Position numbers and translations under genes: made by a program. Below are positions 22,470-32,484 of a stretch of 64,000 nt of DNA, one piece after another (positions within the stretch are counted from its first letter, which is position 1; every line of letters starts with the position of its first letter). The notes under the pieces are model-generated. The model was not told where the DNA came from and ran no database searches. It saw nothing but the letters and a program-made list of their open reading frames with translations. The stretch comes from Pictodentalium vernedei (taxonomy: Eukaryota; Mollusca; Scaphopoda; Dentaliida; Dentaliidae): the NCBI GenBank assembly GCA_031216915.1, contig CM062290.1, positions 252,160,581-252,224,580 of the forward strand. The letters run 5' to 3'.

Positions 22470-23140
22470 ATTGTACTTGAAGTTGTTCAGGTCAGGGCGT
22501 GTCGGGATTCTGGTATTGAAGTGACATGGTAGTATAGTATGGACGTGATGTACCCTGTTGATCTACTGTTAACGTTCAGTGCGGTCTGTACCCATGTTGG
22601 TCTACTATCCCCTTAGTTCGACTGACCCACCTAAGGCGTTATGCATCTAACGGTTGGTATAGGTGGGGCGTAATGGTAGGTCACGCACTGTTACACTTGG
22701 TTGTCTGGTAGGCCCACGGTGGCACGGTTGTACAGGACGTACTAAGTGTACCATGTAAGTGTACTGTTAGCGTGTAACGTATTCCATCGTGTGGAGTCTA
22801 AGGTAATTCGTACGTAATGCTAGGTATTGTAGTGTTGTAGGGATAGGCTTAGTTGCCTGATACGGCATAATATGTACGTATCTGTTGGTTTATTGGTCTG
22901 CAGTGTTGTGGCTGTTTTGGTGTTTAGTACGGTGGTATAGGGTGGGCGATATCTACCACTGTTTATCAACTGGTAGCACTTATAGTACTACTGAGGCACC
23001 TAATGCTTTGTTCTATCCTATCCTAGGTCACGTGTTTGTGGGGTTTATGCTGGGTTTCTAGTATCGTAGTAGTATATGTGGAGATCACATTGACATTCTA
23101 AGACTTGGTCGATGGTAAAGGTCCTGAGATAACTAGAAAG
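22470..23140. other. Compositionally odd block rich in GTA/TAC
   Basis: For about 670 bases the sequence is dense in GTA, TAC, GTAC and TGGT words and almost free of A-runs, unlike the surrounding AT-rich DNA full of AAAA and TTTT. A related piece lies at about 24540-24680, where the order GTGGTCTGAGTGTACCC then TTGGTCTACTA matches GCGGTCTGTACCC then TTGGTCTACTA near 22580-22612. No open frame or known repeat is recognised. Confidence 0.45.
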
Positions 23141-23689
23141 CCCCTAGTTGTGCTACAAGTCAGTAGTAATGGTGGAATGTTCAAGCCTGAGGCAGATAGG
23201 GGTAGACACTACTAGTGAATGTCTAGATTTTGGGGTTTGGGTGAACAAGGTAGTCTAATGACTTCAATATCCCAAAGCTGACTTTTCTGACTATAACATG
23301 CATGTGAACTAACTCTGTAATTTTGTATTTATTTTCCATACAGGACAGAATATAATTGTTTTCATTCGATAACTTAATTTCTACATATGAGGAATTGGAC
23401 CGAAATTTCAGCTACATGTATAGATGCAAAATATTTCAGCTCAATATCTCCAAAATGTAGGAAAAGCTGACAATTTTCGTCACTGGAAGAGATTTACGGG
23501 AATCTTAGCTCCCCTTAATTTCCTAAAGCTGTCAGTAAATTCAACACTAAGAGTAAGAATGAAAATTTCGAAATGTTAACGAATTTGGATAATCGACGTT
23601 TGTATCATTTCACAAACTTCGGGCACTTTCCTGTAGAGTAGTATAAAAATACAGAAGCTGTTTTTTTTAACAATTTTATCCAATTATTC

Positions 23690-23929
23690 CTCGTCGTAAC
23701 GGCCAAAACCGGCCAGCGCTATTCTCAAAAATCGCCAATAAATTTTCATTATATTTTCATTTTTTGTCTCAAAAACATAGGTTATGACCCCTCGTTGGAA
23801 CGAGCTCGTCGAGCTCGTTCCAACGAGGGGTCATAACCTATGTTTTTGAGACAAAAAATGAAAAAAATTAGTTATTCAAGAATTTTTTTTGCAAGTGTCG
23901 TCTGCTTTTAATTTTAGGTAAAGGGTTAA
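23690..23929. mobile_element. Palindromic MITE family A, left end decayed
   Basis: It contains GTAACGGCCAAAACCGGCCA, the perfect hairpin TTTTTGTCTCAAAAACATAG ... centred on CGAGCTCGTCGAGCTCG, GTGTCGTCTGC and the right end TTAGGTAAAGGGTTAA. The left TTAACCCTTTACC is not intact. Confidence 0.85.
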
Positions 23930-24539
23930 ATAAGAAAACAGCGTTTTCAACATATTTTGATATTTTGCAACTTTTTCTCTGTTGATTATGGCAACAGTGT
24001 GCGCATAAGGAGGTATAATACAATTCCTCTCATGGCTCTTTAGCTCATTTGACGAAATCATCATCCACGTTTCTGCGCACACCACTTACTGCACCCCAAG
24101 GTATCGGAATCCCTTTTTCATGATGAATCGAAGAGTCGTTAGAGCAAGTAGACTGTATTCGGCTGCCAGTAGTAATGCAGGCCAAGTATGATAGAAATAT
24201 GAATCGGAATCCGTAGAGGTAGTATGTCCTGATAGGTACAGTGATAATGCAGTGATAGGTACTGAACGCCAGTCACGAAACCTATAGTGGTAGAAGGCTG
24301 GACGTAGAAGCCATTGCCTATACAGGAGCCTTGAAAACTCTGCTTACAGAATCCCTTTCATGAAATCCATTTTTTGGGGGTGTGGTTTCTAATTAGACGA
24401 TTGTGCTGAAGAACAATGAGAACAATCGTCCTTTGGAGTAAATGCCTTTACGAATGATTTCGGAAACAAGCATTGTGTATTAAACCATGTTCATTACTTG
24501 TAGAGCTAGATCCGGTGTTGTGGGATATGTGTGATCGCC

Positions 24540-24690
24540 TGGTGTAGTATAGCGTGGTCTGAGTGTACCCGTTTTGGTCTACTACGACTTTCCACGTATA
24601 TTGGCCTATACCTTGAGTTTTGTACTATGTCTTGTGCTATTGTATGAACAGTCTGTACCCCATTTCGCCAATCCTCCCAGCCTATACTGG
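24540..24690. repeat. Diverged relative of the 22.5-kb block
   Basis: It shares the ordered words GGTCTG...TGTACCC, TTGGTCTACTA and GTA-rich composition with 22.50-22.65 kb. Overlapping open frames on both strands show no domain. Confidence 0.4.
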
Positions 24691-24769
24691 TTATTCCCGT
24701 TTCATCTTGCGGGTAGATCGATAAAGTTTTTAGTAGGCCCAATTGGTCTCGCAGAACTAAATATTTAGT

Positions 24770-25400
24770 TTAGAGTGATCTGCCTTGAAATGTTGCACTC
24801 GGATATTGCATCATAGTCTAAAATAAGACTCCTAGAAGAAAACGTATTGCTTGAGAAAACTGTTAAAGCATTTTATTAGGTTTTTACAACAATACTGAAT
24901 ATTTCACAAGAAAAAGGAGATTTTCTAAGTATTTTCTGGGTCTTTAAAATTCAGTTAACTATTTGTGTATTTTTGTTGGGAATTCCCAGAAAAAACTGAG
25001 TTCAAGGACGGTACTTCACTTCCTGATACATTTTCTCTCTTATTTGTTGCATGACCCCATGTTTTGTGGCCAGAGAAAGTTGTGTGAAGGTCTGTACTTT
25101 ATGTAGGTATTTAAATATTTAATTTAAAGTGATGCGATCATATTTTTCTCCACATAAGTGTTATAATGGTCGCCTATGGGAAAATATTTAGTTCTGTGAG
25201 ACCAATTAGATCAAATCCCTGCCTGTACATCCTTATCTACTTTATTCGATGCTAGACGCATTTGTTTCTCGAATACGTAAAGAGACGTTCGGGTTACGTT
25301 CGGTTCGAGTGCCTTTGCGTCATATGGGTACTTGAGGAGGATCCTATCACTGCTGTCATGTTTAAGAAACATTATAAAAGAATGATTATCTGGTGATCAC
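24770..25400. other. Unannotated AT-rich sequence
   Basis: No gene is seen. The word AAATATTTAG recurs near 24758 and 25180, together with a shared phrase about light variation in sequence only (GAACTAAATATTTAGTTTAGAGTGAT versus an ATATTTAATTTAAAGTGATG form at about 25110), suggesting a faint duplicated segment. Confidence 0.35.
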
Positions 25401-25406
25401 TGCTGA

Positions 25407-25464
25407 GAATCATTATCTAAGAATCATTATCTGAGGATCATTATCTGAGGATCATTATCTGAGG
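25407..25464. repeat. 14-bp minisatellite
   Basis: Four copies of AATCATTATCTGAG or GATCATTATCTGAG follow one another with single-base differences. Confidence 0.9.
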
Positions 25465-25529
25465 GTCACCATCGTTATCAATACCTCACCTACTATAACC
25501 CTTATCGCACGCTTCTTCTTCCACTACAG

Positions 25530-25868
25530 TATTTATTTATTTATTGGAGTTTAACGACACGTTCTACAGCCAGGGTCATCTCGTGTCAGACAGTTTTTCG
25601 GATGAAGGTAGCCGGAATTCCTGAAAAGAATTCCCGGGGAGAAATACCAAGCAGCGGCGAGCAACTGTCAGACTCCCCGACGTATTAGCTCCGACATGCA
25701 GGGTTAGCACTGGTTGAAAGCAAGTGCTCCACCGTGCCACCGTGCTCCCACATGGGCGATTTGGATGAAGTGCCTTGCTCAAGGACACAACTGAGTAATC
25801 TTTGGTCAAGATCGAAACGTGTACCTTTCTGTTTGATGTCCAATTCTCTAACCATAGAGTCACTCTTC
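25530..25868 (-). mobile_element. tRNA-derived SINE
   Basis: A minus-strand copy of the SINE family. The head is CTCTATGGTTAGAGAATTGG (A-box-like) with a B-box-like GTTTCGATC, then GTTGTGTCCTTGAGCAAGGC, GTGGGAGCACGGTGG, and GGAGTCTGACAGTTGCTCGC. It ends GTCGTTAAACTCCAATAAAT plus TTTA-type tail. It is more diverged than the copies at 1.5 and 28.8 kb, and no convincing target duplication was found. Confidence 0.82.
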
Positions 25869-26026
25869 TTTCACTATTTATATTCTACCAATATTCCAGA
25901 CCCCTCCCCCATTACTCCCAGCCCTAACCAATACTCGCTCTCTTGTGTCTAATCTCGACTATTTCTGGCCCTGACCCCTCGATCAAGCAAACTACTCCGA
26001 AAGAATCAATGACAACCTATGCGGTT

Positions 26027-26275
26027 TTAACCCTTTACCCAACGCAGACGATATCAAAATTTATTATTTTAAGTATAATTTTTTGAAACTTTTCAAAAAA
26101 ATTCAACAAAACCATATCATGTGACCCCTCGTTGGAACGAGCTCGACGAGCTCGTTCCAATGAGGGGTCACATGATATGGTTTTGTTGAAATTTTCTGAA
26201 AAATAATATTTTTTCAACTGCTGAATTTGCATATTACGCGGGCGGATGCGGGCGATTCGTTGGGTAAACGGTTCA
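26027..26275. mobile_element. Palindromic MITE family B
   Basis: The most complete family B copy. It begins TTAACCCTTTACCCAACGCA then GACGATATC. The hairpin arms are CAACAAAACCATATCATGTG and its complement around TTGGAACGAGCTCGACGAGC. Then comes TGCTGAATTTGCATATTACG, GGCGGATGCGGGCGATTCG, and a mutated right end GGGTAAACGGTTCAA. Family B shares its termini and central ACGAGCTCG core with family A but not the sequence between. Confidence 0.88.
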
Positions 26276-27060
26276 AGTGCGTGTGACGGAACGTGGCACT
26301 GATCATCATGGACAAGGTGGTGATATTTTAATGGTACAATCATGGCAATTAGGATTGGAATGGAGCAATTTAGGATGTAGTCAACACCATGACCATATGT
26401 CAGAAGTAGACAGGCAAGTATGTGTGCGGGGGAGAGGGGGGGGGGGGGGGTCTCCCAATGGCCGTTATAATTTTCAATAGCTGGAAATTCGAAGGTATAC
26501 ATTCCAGAAGTTGGAAATTCAAAGAAATCAATTTCCTTATTTTTTCAACTTTTCAGACTTTTTCGAACAGTCAATTTAAATTTTCAACCCGTGATTTTAG
26601 TATTCGTTCCAACGAGGGGTCACATGATATGGTTTTGTTGAAATTTTCTGAAAAATAATATTTTTTCAACTGCTGAATTTGCATATTACGCGGGCGGATG
26701 CGGGCGATTCGTTGGGTAAACGGTTCAAGTGCGTGTGACGGAACGTGGCACTGATCATCATGGACAAGGTGGTGATATTTTAATGGTACAATCATGGCAA
26801 TTAGGATTGGAATGGAGCAATTTAGGATGTAGTCAACACCATGACCATATGTCAGAAGTAGACAGGCAAGTATGTGTGCGGGGGAGGGGGGGGGGGGGGG
26901 GGGTCTCCCAATGGCCGTTATAATTTTCAATAGCTGGAAATTCGAAGGTATACATTCCAGAAGTTGGAAATTCAAAGAAATCAATTTCCTTATTTTTTCA
27001 ACTTTTCAGACTTTTTCGAACAGTCAATTTAAATTTTCAACCCGTGATTTTAGTATTCGA
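26156..27060. repeat. 452-bp recent tandem duplication
   Basis: The segment from within MITE B (GAGGGGTCACATGATATGGT at 26162) to GTGATTTTAGTATTCG near 26604 is repeated immediately, starting GAGGGGTCACATGATATGGT at 26614 and ending near 27060. The copies look nearly identical apart from the length of a poly-G run (26436-26450 versus 26886-26903) and very few substitutions. The second copy therefore starts with half a MITE. The duplicated non-MITE part contains AAGTGCGTGTGACGGAACGT and TGGAAATTCGAAGG. Paired open frames in both copies are incidental. Confidence 0.92.
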
Positions 27061-27436
27061 TAAAAAAGACATTTTCAGTCAGCTGGCAAATATTTTTGAA
27101 ATTCCAACTCAAATCTGTGACCAGTCCGGTTTTTCGAATTCACCCTTCTGTTTCCCGTACAAACAAGGACTATAGTCTAACAGCTATTCAGCCAATACAG
27201 ACGGTGCGAGAATGATTATTTTATTTTGGTCATCCTCGCCTATCCCAGAACGCCAGATGCCAATCGCATCAACTGTCGAATGTTATGGCGGATCTTACAA
27301 TGGTTGAAACAAGCATGGGTGGAGCCAACACACGTTTTCCGGAACGGTTTCTTCATTTTCTGAAAAGTGCATGTATGTTCACAAACTTGGATATTTTACT
27401 ATTTTGCTGGTATTTTATTCAAAATGATGCGTACTA

Positions 27437-27580
27437 CGAGGATGTATCAAAAAGTCCGTGGACTCACGAAGATAGCGCGGCTGGATAAAGATGTGTTCTA
27501 CATTACTTTCCATGTTATCTCCCACGACTTCAATACATTTATTCCAGCATTGCTTCAGCACGGTAATTTCCTTTCTGGGA
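27437..27580 (-). pseudogene. mariner-like transposase C-terminal relic
   Basis: At 27435 a TA is followed by CGAGGATGTATCAAAAAGTCC, resembling the 'TACGAGG...CAAAAAGT' terminal inverted repeats of mariner elements. Reading inward on the minus strand gives QCWNKCIEVVGDNME, matching the 'RW-x-KCI-x-x-x-GDY' end of mariner transposases. The rest of the transposase, its DD34D core and the other terminus are not seen. The element is a short end fragment. Confidence 0.7.
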
Positions 27581-28071
27581 TGAACTGTCCAGCATTGAGT
27601 GGTTCTGACTGAACAGTTATAAAAGAGGTTTCTAATATTGTTGATGGAAAAAGACTTGCAGGTAGTTAGAAGGAAAAATCATAGAACTCATATAAATGTT
27701 TAAAAACACAACTACCAAGAACATGAAATTTTTTTTGACCCTTTAAAGCCTGATGACATCTTCCATGGAAGTTTAATTGTTTCAGATTGAAAAGTCCATA
27801 TTCATTATTTGGGACTGAATCAATTATTATTTTCAAAGTGCAGCCTAAGGCACATTTGCATGGTAGAAGTGCCTGGCGGTATCAGAGTTAATGTTTGCTC
27901 TATAATCAGGATATCAGATACATTCATACTATACATATGTGTGTGTGGGGGAGGGGGGGTGTGAAGGGTGTGTCTGGGTGCAGGAGTGTACGTGTATAGA
28001 TGTGTGTGTGTGTGCAGATGTGTGCATGTGTATATACATGTGTTCAAAATATCATTATATATTTCTCATTA

Positions 28072-28201
28072 CACTCTAAAATCAGTTGGGTTAAAAATCA
28101 ACCCAAATCGACTGGGTTGAGTGAATGTGAACCCAATTGGGTTCATATTCACTCAACCCAGTCGATTTGGGTTGATTTTTAACCCAACTGATTTTAGTGT
28201 G
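28072..28201. mobile_element. Near-perfect 130-bp palindromic MITE, TA-flanked
   Basis: The whole element is one palindrome. It starts CACTCTAAAATCAGTTGGGT and ends ACCCAACTGATTTTAGTGTG, and meets at GAACCCAATTGGGTTC. TA flanks it at 28070-28071 and 28202-28203. Very few mismatches separate the arms. Confidence 0.9.
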
Positions 28202-28342
28202 TATATATTATAAAAGGACTATATTGAGACATGACAGGATATTCTATTGCTAATGATGCTGTATCAAATGTTCTTAATTATATTAATATTGTACTATTAT
28301 ACATGCAATCTGCCCCAGTGCGGGTGATTTATTGTAATAAAG

Positions 28343-28381
28343 TTCTATTCTATTCTATTCTATTCTATTCTATTCTATTCT
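28343..28381. repeat. (TTCTA)n microsatellite
   Basis: Seven or more uninterrupted copies of a CTATT/TTCTA pentanucleotide, preceded by AATAAAGTTCTA. Confidence 0.95.
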
Positions 28382-28787
28382 GTGATACAAGAAGATGTCG
28401 CCAGATATCTCACTAAACCAACCCTTCTCCACTTTATTCAGTGATACCCCAAATCGATTTGCATGGGAAATCTTTTCTCCAATGGTGCAATAATTAAGAA
28501 ATGGAAATAACTTCACCCTTTTGTGACTCCACGAGAATAACATCAATATTTGGCGAATATTTCAGAAAGAGGATGCAGAATTATCAAGGAGTTACCTTGT
28601 TGACGGCCTTATCCCTTCTTTTCCTTTTTCATAAGAAAATATTCTAGAAGGATGACACTGTAACAGGACTGAAGCTAGTGGGGGTACCCGGCCTGCCCCC
28701 CCCCCCCCCCCCCCACCCCCGCATAGCCATGTCTGTCGGGAAATTTTGCTGTCCGTCAGTGTCTGTCGGAAAAATTGCGGATCGCTC

Positions 28788-29143
28788 GTTTTTTTTTTTA
28801 TTGGAGTTTAACGACCCATTCGATAGGAAAGATCACCTCGGGTGGGACAGTTTTACGGGTGGAGGAAGCCGGAGTACCCGGAGAGAACCACCGAGCAGCG
28901 GCGAGCAACTGTCAGACTCCCCAACGAACTAGCTTCACAAAAGCAAAGTTTGAATTGGTTGAAGGCAAGTGCACCATCGACGTGCAGTACGCTCGAGTAC
29001 ACATCGCGGGCGTGCTCCCACTTGGGCAATCGGAGGTAATTGCCTTGCCCAAGGACACAACGCAGTTATCCCTGGATAGGATCGAACTGTGGTCCCTTCG
29101 GTTTGAACTCCAGTGCCATAACCATTGAGCTAACTTGCTCGCA
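28788..29143 (-). mobile_element. tRNA-derived SINE with target duplication
   Basis: The best-preserved SINE copy. On the minus strand the head reads GTTAGCTCAATGGTTATGGC (A-box-like), then a B box AGTTCGATCC, then GCGTTGTGTCCTTGGGCAAG. Next come GCACGTCGATGGTGCACTTG and GGTGGTTCTCTCCGGGTACT, and it ends GTTAAACTCCAATAAAAAAA. GGATCGCTC (28779-28787) and GGGTCGCTC (29144-29152) form a 9-bp target duplication with one mismatch. Confidence 0.9.
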
Positions 29144-29203
29144 GGGTCGCTCAAATACCAAAATGTTCTCTGAAAACCGCTAATTGAAAAAAATGTGACC
29201 ATT

Positions 29204-29443
29204 TTAACCCTTTACCAACGCATAGGATTTCGAATTTTGTTATTTTGATTATCTTTTCAAAACACTTTTCAATTAAAAAAAATATCATGTGACCCCCCTC
29301 GCTGGAACGAGCTTGACGAGCTCGTTCCGATGAAGCGTCACAAGTTTGGTTTTGTTGAAGTTTTTTGAAAAAAATGTTTCTCCAACTCCTTAATTTGTAA
29401 ATTACGCCAGAGGATTCGGTTAATTTCTTAGGTAAAGGGTTAA
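29204..29443. mobile_element. MITE family B, diverged
   Basis: Starts TTAACCCTTTACCAACGCA and ends TTAGGTAAAGGGTTAA. The central CTGGAACGAGCTTGACGAGC hairpin and GTTTTGTTGAAGTTTTTTG arm are eroded on one side. TTAA is kept at both ends. Confidence 0.85.
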
Positions 29444-29448
29444 TATTA

Positions 29449-29549
29449 GTTACCCCGCGTCTGATCACGTGGTACGGGTTTTTACGAATGGGATACGGCT
29501 GGCTTCGGGTAGGTAAAAACCCGTACCACGTGATCAGACACGGGGTAAC
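29449..29549. repeat. Hairpin with about 37-bp arms
   Basis: GTTACCCCGCGTCTGATCAC...GTTTTTAC and GTAAAAACCCGTACCACGTG...GGGGTAAC pair with one mismatch, leaving a 27-base loop. It starts five bases after the right TTAA of the preceding MITE B. Confidence 0.85.
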
Positions 29550-29734
29550 GAATTTATCTATTGACTTTCCGTTTTAGAAGTACAATCTATTTCATGTGTG
29601 AACACACACAGCATGAGATCTTTTATCTTCCATTGTTGAGCCATACAGGTTTCTGTGGAATTTTTGTGCAAAAGAGTTTTTGTGAAAATATGCCGATATG
29701 ACTAGTATAAAAAAATTATTGAATTTCTTTTTTT

Positions 29735-29850
29735 CTTTTTTGTCTCAAAAACATAGCTTATGAACCCCACATCGGAGGGTACTTGAAAAGCTCATTCCAA
29801 TAAGGGGTCAAGAGCTATATTTTGGAGATAAAAAATTAAAATATAATACA
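29735..29850. mobile_element. Decayed MITE family A core
   Basis: TTTTGTCTCAAAAACATAGC, TTATGAACCCC, CATTCCAATAAGGGGTCAAG and AGCTATATTTTGGAGAT match the two arms of the family A hairpin with a scrambled centre. The termini are gone. Confidence 0.6.
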
Positions 29851-30449
29851 TGTACACTGTAAAACTGGAATGACGCGTCTTCTACGGGGTATGGACAATT
29901 TGTAGATTTCGGAACGAGGCTTCCACTGGGTATGGGAAATTTGTCAGTGGCTGCGCGGACGTATCGTGGGTTTCAATGAATATGGTCGCATATCACGCAT
30001 CTGTCAACCAATCAAATCAAAAAATTCACTTTAGTCAATAGATGAATAAGTATATTGATTGAGTTAAGTTTCAAATTTGTACTGACGGTCAACTATGCGG
30101 GAACACTGGCGGAAAAGTTTAACTCTCGTCTGGGTTCGGGCTCGCACGGTTAACACTCTTCCTTCTAGGAGAACATCTTCTTTCCTGCTTCCTGCCCCAT
30201 CTGTGATCAAACAGGCCCATGAAACAAATTGGAGTTCAGGAGTTCTAGTCATTTTAAAACAAGTGAAAACCTCACTTTTCGGAGCCTTTTCGTTTTACTT
30301 CTCGACATTAAAATCCACGCGAAATAATACCGGCTATTAAAAATGATATGACAAAATTTTAATATCGGCTTTTTTGTTGCATGTTGGATTGTAGTCATGA
30401 CCAGACAAAATATTGCGAGTTACACAAGCCAAATAAACCAAAAGTGACG
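29851..30449. other. Unannotated sequence
   Basis: A short imperfect repeat CTACGGGGTATGGACAATTTG / CCACTGGGTATGGGAAATTTG occurs near 29882-29942. Open frames at 30064-30340 lie on both strands and are not recognised. Confidence 0.4.
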
Positions 30450-30451
30450 TA

Positions 30452-30874
30452 CACGCTAAGAACTATAGTGTTAAAAACTACACTTGAAGTGCTGTATTTA
30501 ACACTTACTAAGTGCTGAACTAGCACTTTGTTCAAGTGTAGATATCCCAGAACTTGACAGGTGTTAGAATAATACCACTTGACAAGTGTAATGTCGCGAC
30601 ACTTAAAAGGAAACAACGCAGATGACGCGGATCAGGCTCGAACGTCCTTTTAATTATGTACCCACCAAGCGCAAATCAGATTATGGACGATTCTGGAAGA
30701 ACCACCAATGCTAGACACATGGGAAGTGCCATCCATTCAAGTTTCAGATGTCTGACGATTGTAATGTCTGAGTGCTTAAAACATTGCACTTTGGGTGTTA
30801 AAATCAAACCCTAAGAGTTAGAACGGGTTTAACACCCTGAAAGTGTCAGTTTTAACACTTTAGTTTTTAGTGTG
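30452..30874. mobile_element. MITE family D, TA-flanked, one hairpin arm deleted
   Basis: The opposite-orientation relative of 6052-6504. Ends are CACGCTAAGAACTATAGTG and CACTTTAGTTTTTAGTGTG, with TA at 30450-30451 and 30875-30876. It aligns along its length with the first copy, but the second arm of the internal hairpin is missing: after AACGCAGATGACGCGGATCA and GGCTCGAA the sequence passes straight to CGTCCTTTTAATTATG. The 30-bp length difference matches that loss. Confidence 0.87.
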
Positions 30875-30889
30875 TAGCCAAAGGAGGTG

Positions 30890-30925
30890 CCCCCCCCCCC
30901 CCACACACACACACACACCCACACA
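30890..30925. repeat. Poly-C run followed by (CA)n
   Basis: A run of 13 C passes into an ACACACAC run. Confidence 0.9.
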
Positions 30926-30929
30926 CAAC

Positions 30930-31370
30930 CAATTATCGCCTAAAATTTCAGAAGTTGGAAGTTCTGCGATGTAGAATTCAATGGCAAAAGTTGAAAATTC
31001 AATAGTATCAATCAAATTTGATAACTTTTTCAGTCAAAGCCAAAGCCAAAGTGATTTTCCAATTTTCGATCAAATTATCCGACTTTTCCAATCTGAAGAC
31101 AAAATTTTTCGAAATTCCGGCTCAATCTGCGACCGGTCCGGTTTGTCGAGTTCGTCGTTCCGTTTACCTTATAGTGACCAGGCTACACAAGAACTAAAGA
31201 CTGACAGCTATTTAGCCAATACCTACTCTTTTCAGCTGACTGGCAGTCAGTTGGAAGGAGTAGGTATTGGCTGAATAGCTGTCAGTCTGTAGTCCTTGCG
31301 TCCTGGCAGTCAGATGGAGGGAGTAGGTATTAGCTAAATAGCTGTCAGTATAGAGTCCTTGCGTAGCTTG
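30930..31370. repeat. Repeat related to 26.45-27.21 kb, with inverted and direct subrepeats
   Basis: The words CAGAAGTTGGAA, CGAAATTCCGGCTCAATCTG and GGTCCGGTTTGTCGAGTTC parallel CAGAAGTTGGAA, GAAATTCCAACTCAAATCTG and AGTCCGGTTTTTCGAATTC at 26.95-27.14 kb. At 31191-31290 GACAGCTATTTAGCCAATAC is followed by its inverted copy GTATTGGCTGAATAGCTGTC. The latter block (CTGGCAGTCAG...GAGTCCTTGCGT) is then repeated directly at about 31305-31366. Confidence 0.7.
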
Positions 31371-32484
31371 GTCAGAGTAAGGGAAAACTCATGGACCTAC
31401 CTGGTAAAATGCATTTTTCTCGTGGATAAAATCACTAGATTTAAGCCAGAGGGAGGCCTCAGAATCCATGTCAGGGGTCCGCGGAGCTCCCACCATCGGG
31501 AGGGAGATACTTTCACTCGAACTTTCCACCAAGATGGGCCTGCGGACCTCGGGACATACCTATGGTTTGTCGTGCTGGGACCCCATCCTCAGCTAGAAAT
31601 CTAACTGGTCACACACCCCACATTGATGACCCTATAGCTATCCTGTGAATCAGATTATTTATTGTGTGTAGAAAAGATGGCTTACTATCACCGCTACGAG
31701 CAATAAAATCGTTTGATGTGTTTGTCTTTTACTAAACATTGTCAGAAGTTCGATTAAGAATAAGAACTAAGGAGCCTACCTTAAAAATATAGGTATTTGT
31801 CAAGATTGTCCATTTGGATAAAAATTCCAGCTCGCATATCTCAGTAGAGTATAGTCGCATACATTTACTGACAATGGCTGTAACAGCCTTGGGTTGATGG
31901 AGACTAACTTCGATGTTTACTCAATGCCACATCATAAGGAGAATAATTTGAATTGAATTCTGTGAAGCAGTATGGATAGAATGACTGGCTTCTTATTACA
32001 GTTGCAAATCTCAAGAATGCTTTGAGACCGGAAGACCTAGACTTATTATGTTACTAATTAAAGGACTACAGACTAAATATTAACCCTTCGCATAACTCAG
32101 GTTGTAGACAACTGCAGCGACAATCTGTTCCGAAATTATTTATTTCAAACTAGAGACACAACATTTACTGTGATCAGAAAATTCAAATCTGTGTGAAAAT
32201 GGTGAAAGCATCAAACTAAACTATACAGAAATAGAATTTATGGATACTTATTTTCGGGAGTAAAATGGCTTTAAAAGCCTCGTGGGCCTGGAAAACATAG
32301 ATGGCCAAGTACTAGTGACCTCAGTGACCTTGACCCATATTTTGAACCCCAAGTGGATTTCGACTTTCATTTAATGCATTAAGGGGTTATAAAATTCGAT
32401 TTCCAGCAATTCTTAAAAATGCACTCAATGACCCCTGAGTGACTTTAGTGAATTCATCTTTTAACATTGTTGCTATTTAGATAT
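31371..32484. other. Unannotated sequence
   Basis: No gene or repeat is recognised. It lies just beyond the 3' end of the Penelope-like coding region and could include that element's 3' untranslated part, but no boundary is visible. Confidence 0.4.

Noticed and set aside
22150..22470. Overlapping open frames on both strands
   Set aside because: Frames on both strands of the same DNA are open without any motif, so neither can be preferred.
26277..26923. Duplicated open frames (MRVTERGTDHHGQGG...) as a gene pair
   Set aside because: They arise from the 452-bp tandem duplication, run into poly-G and have no known domain.
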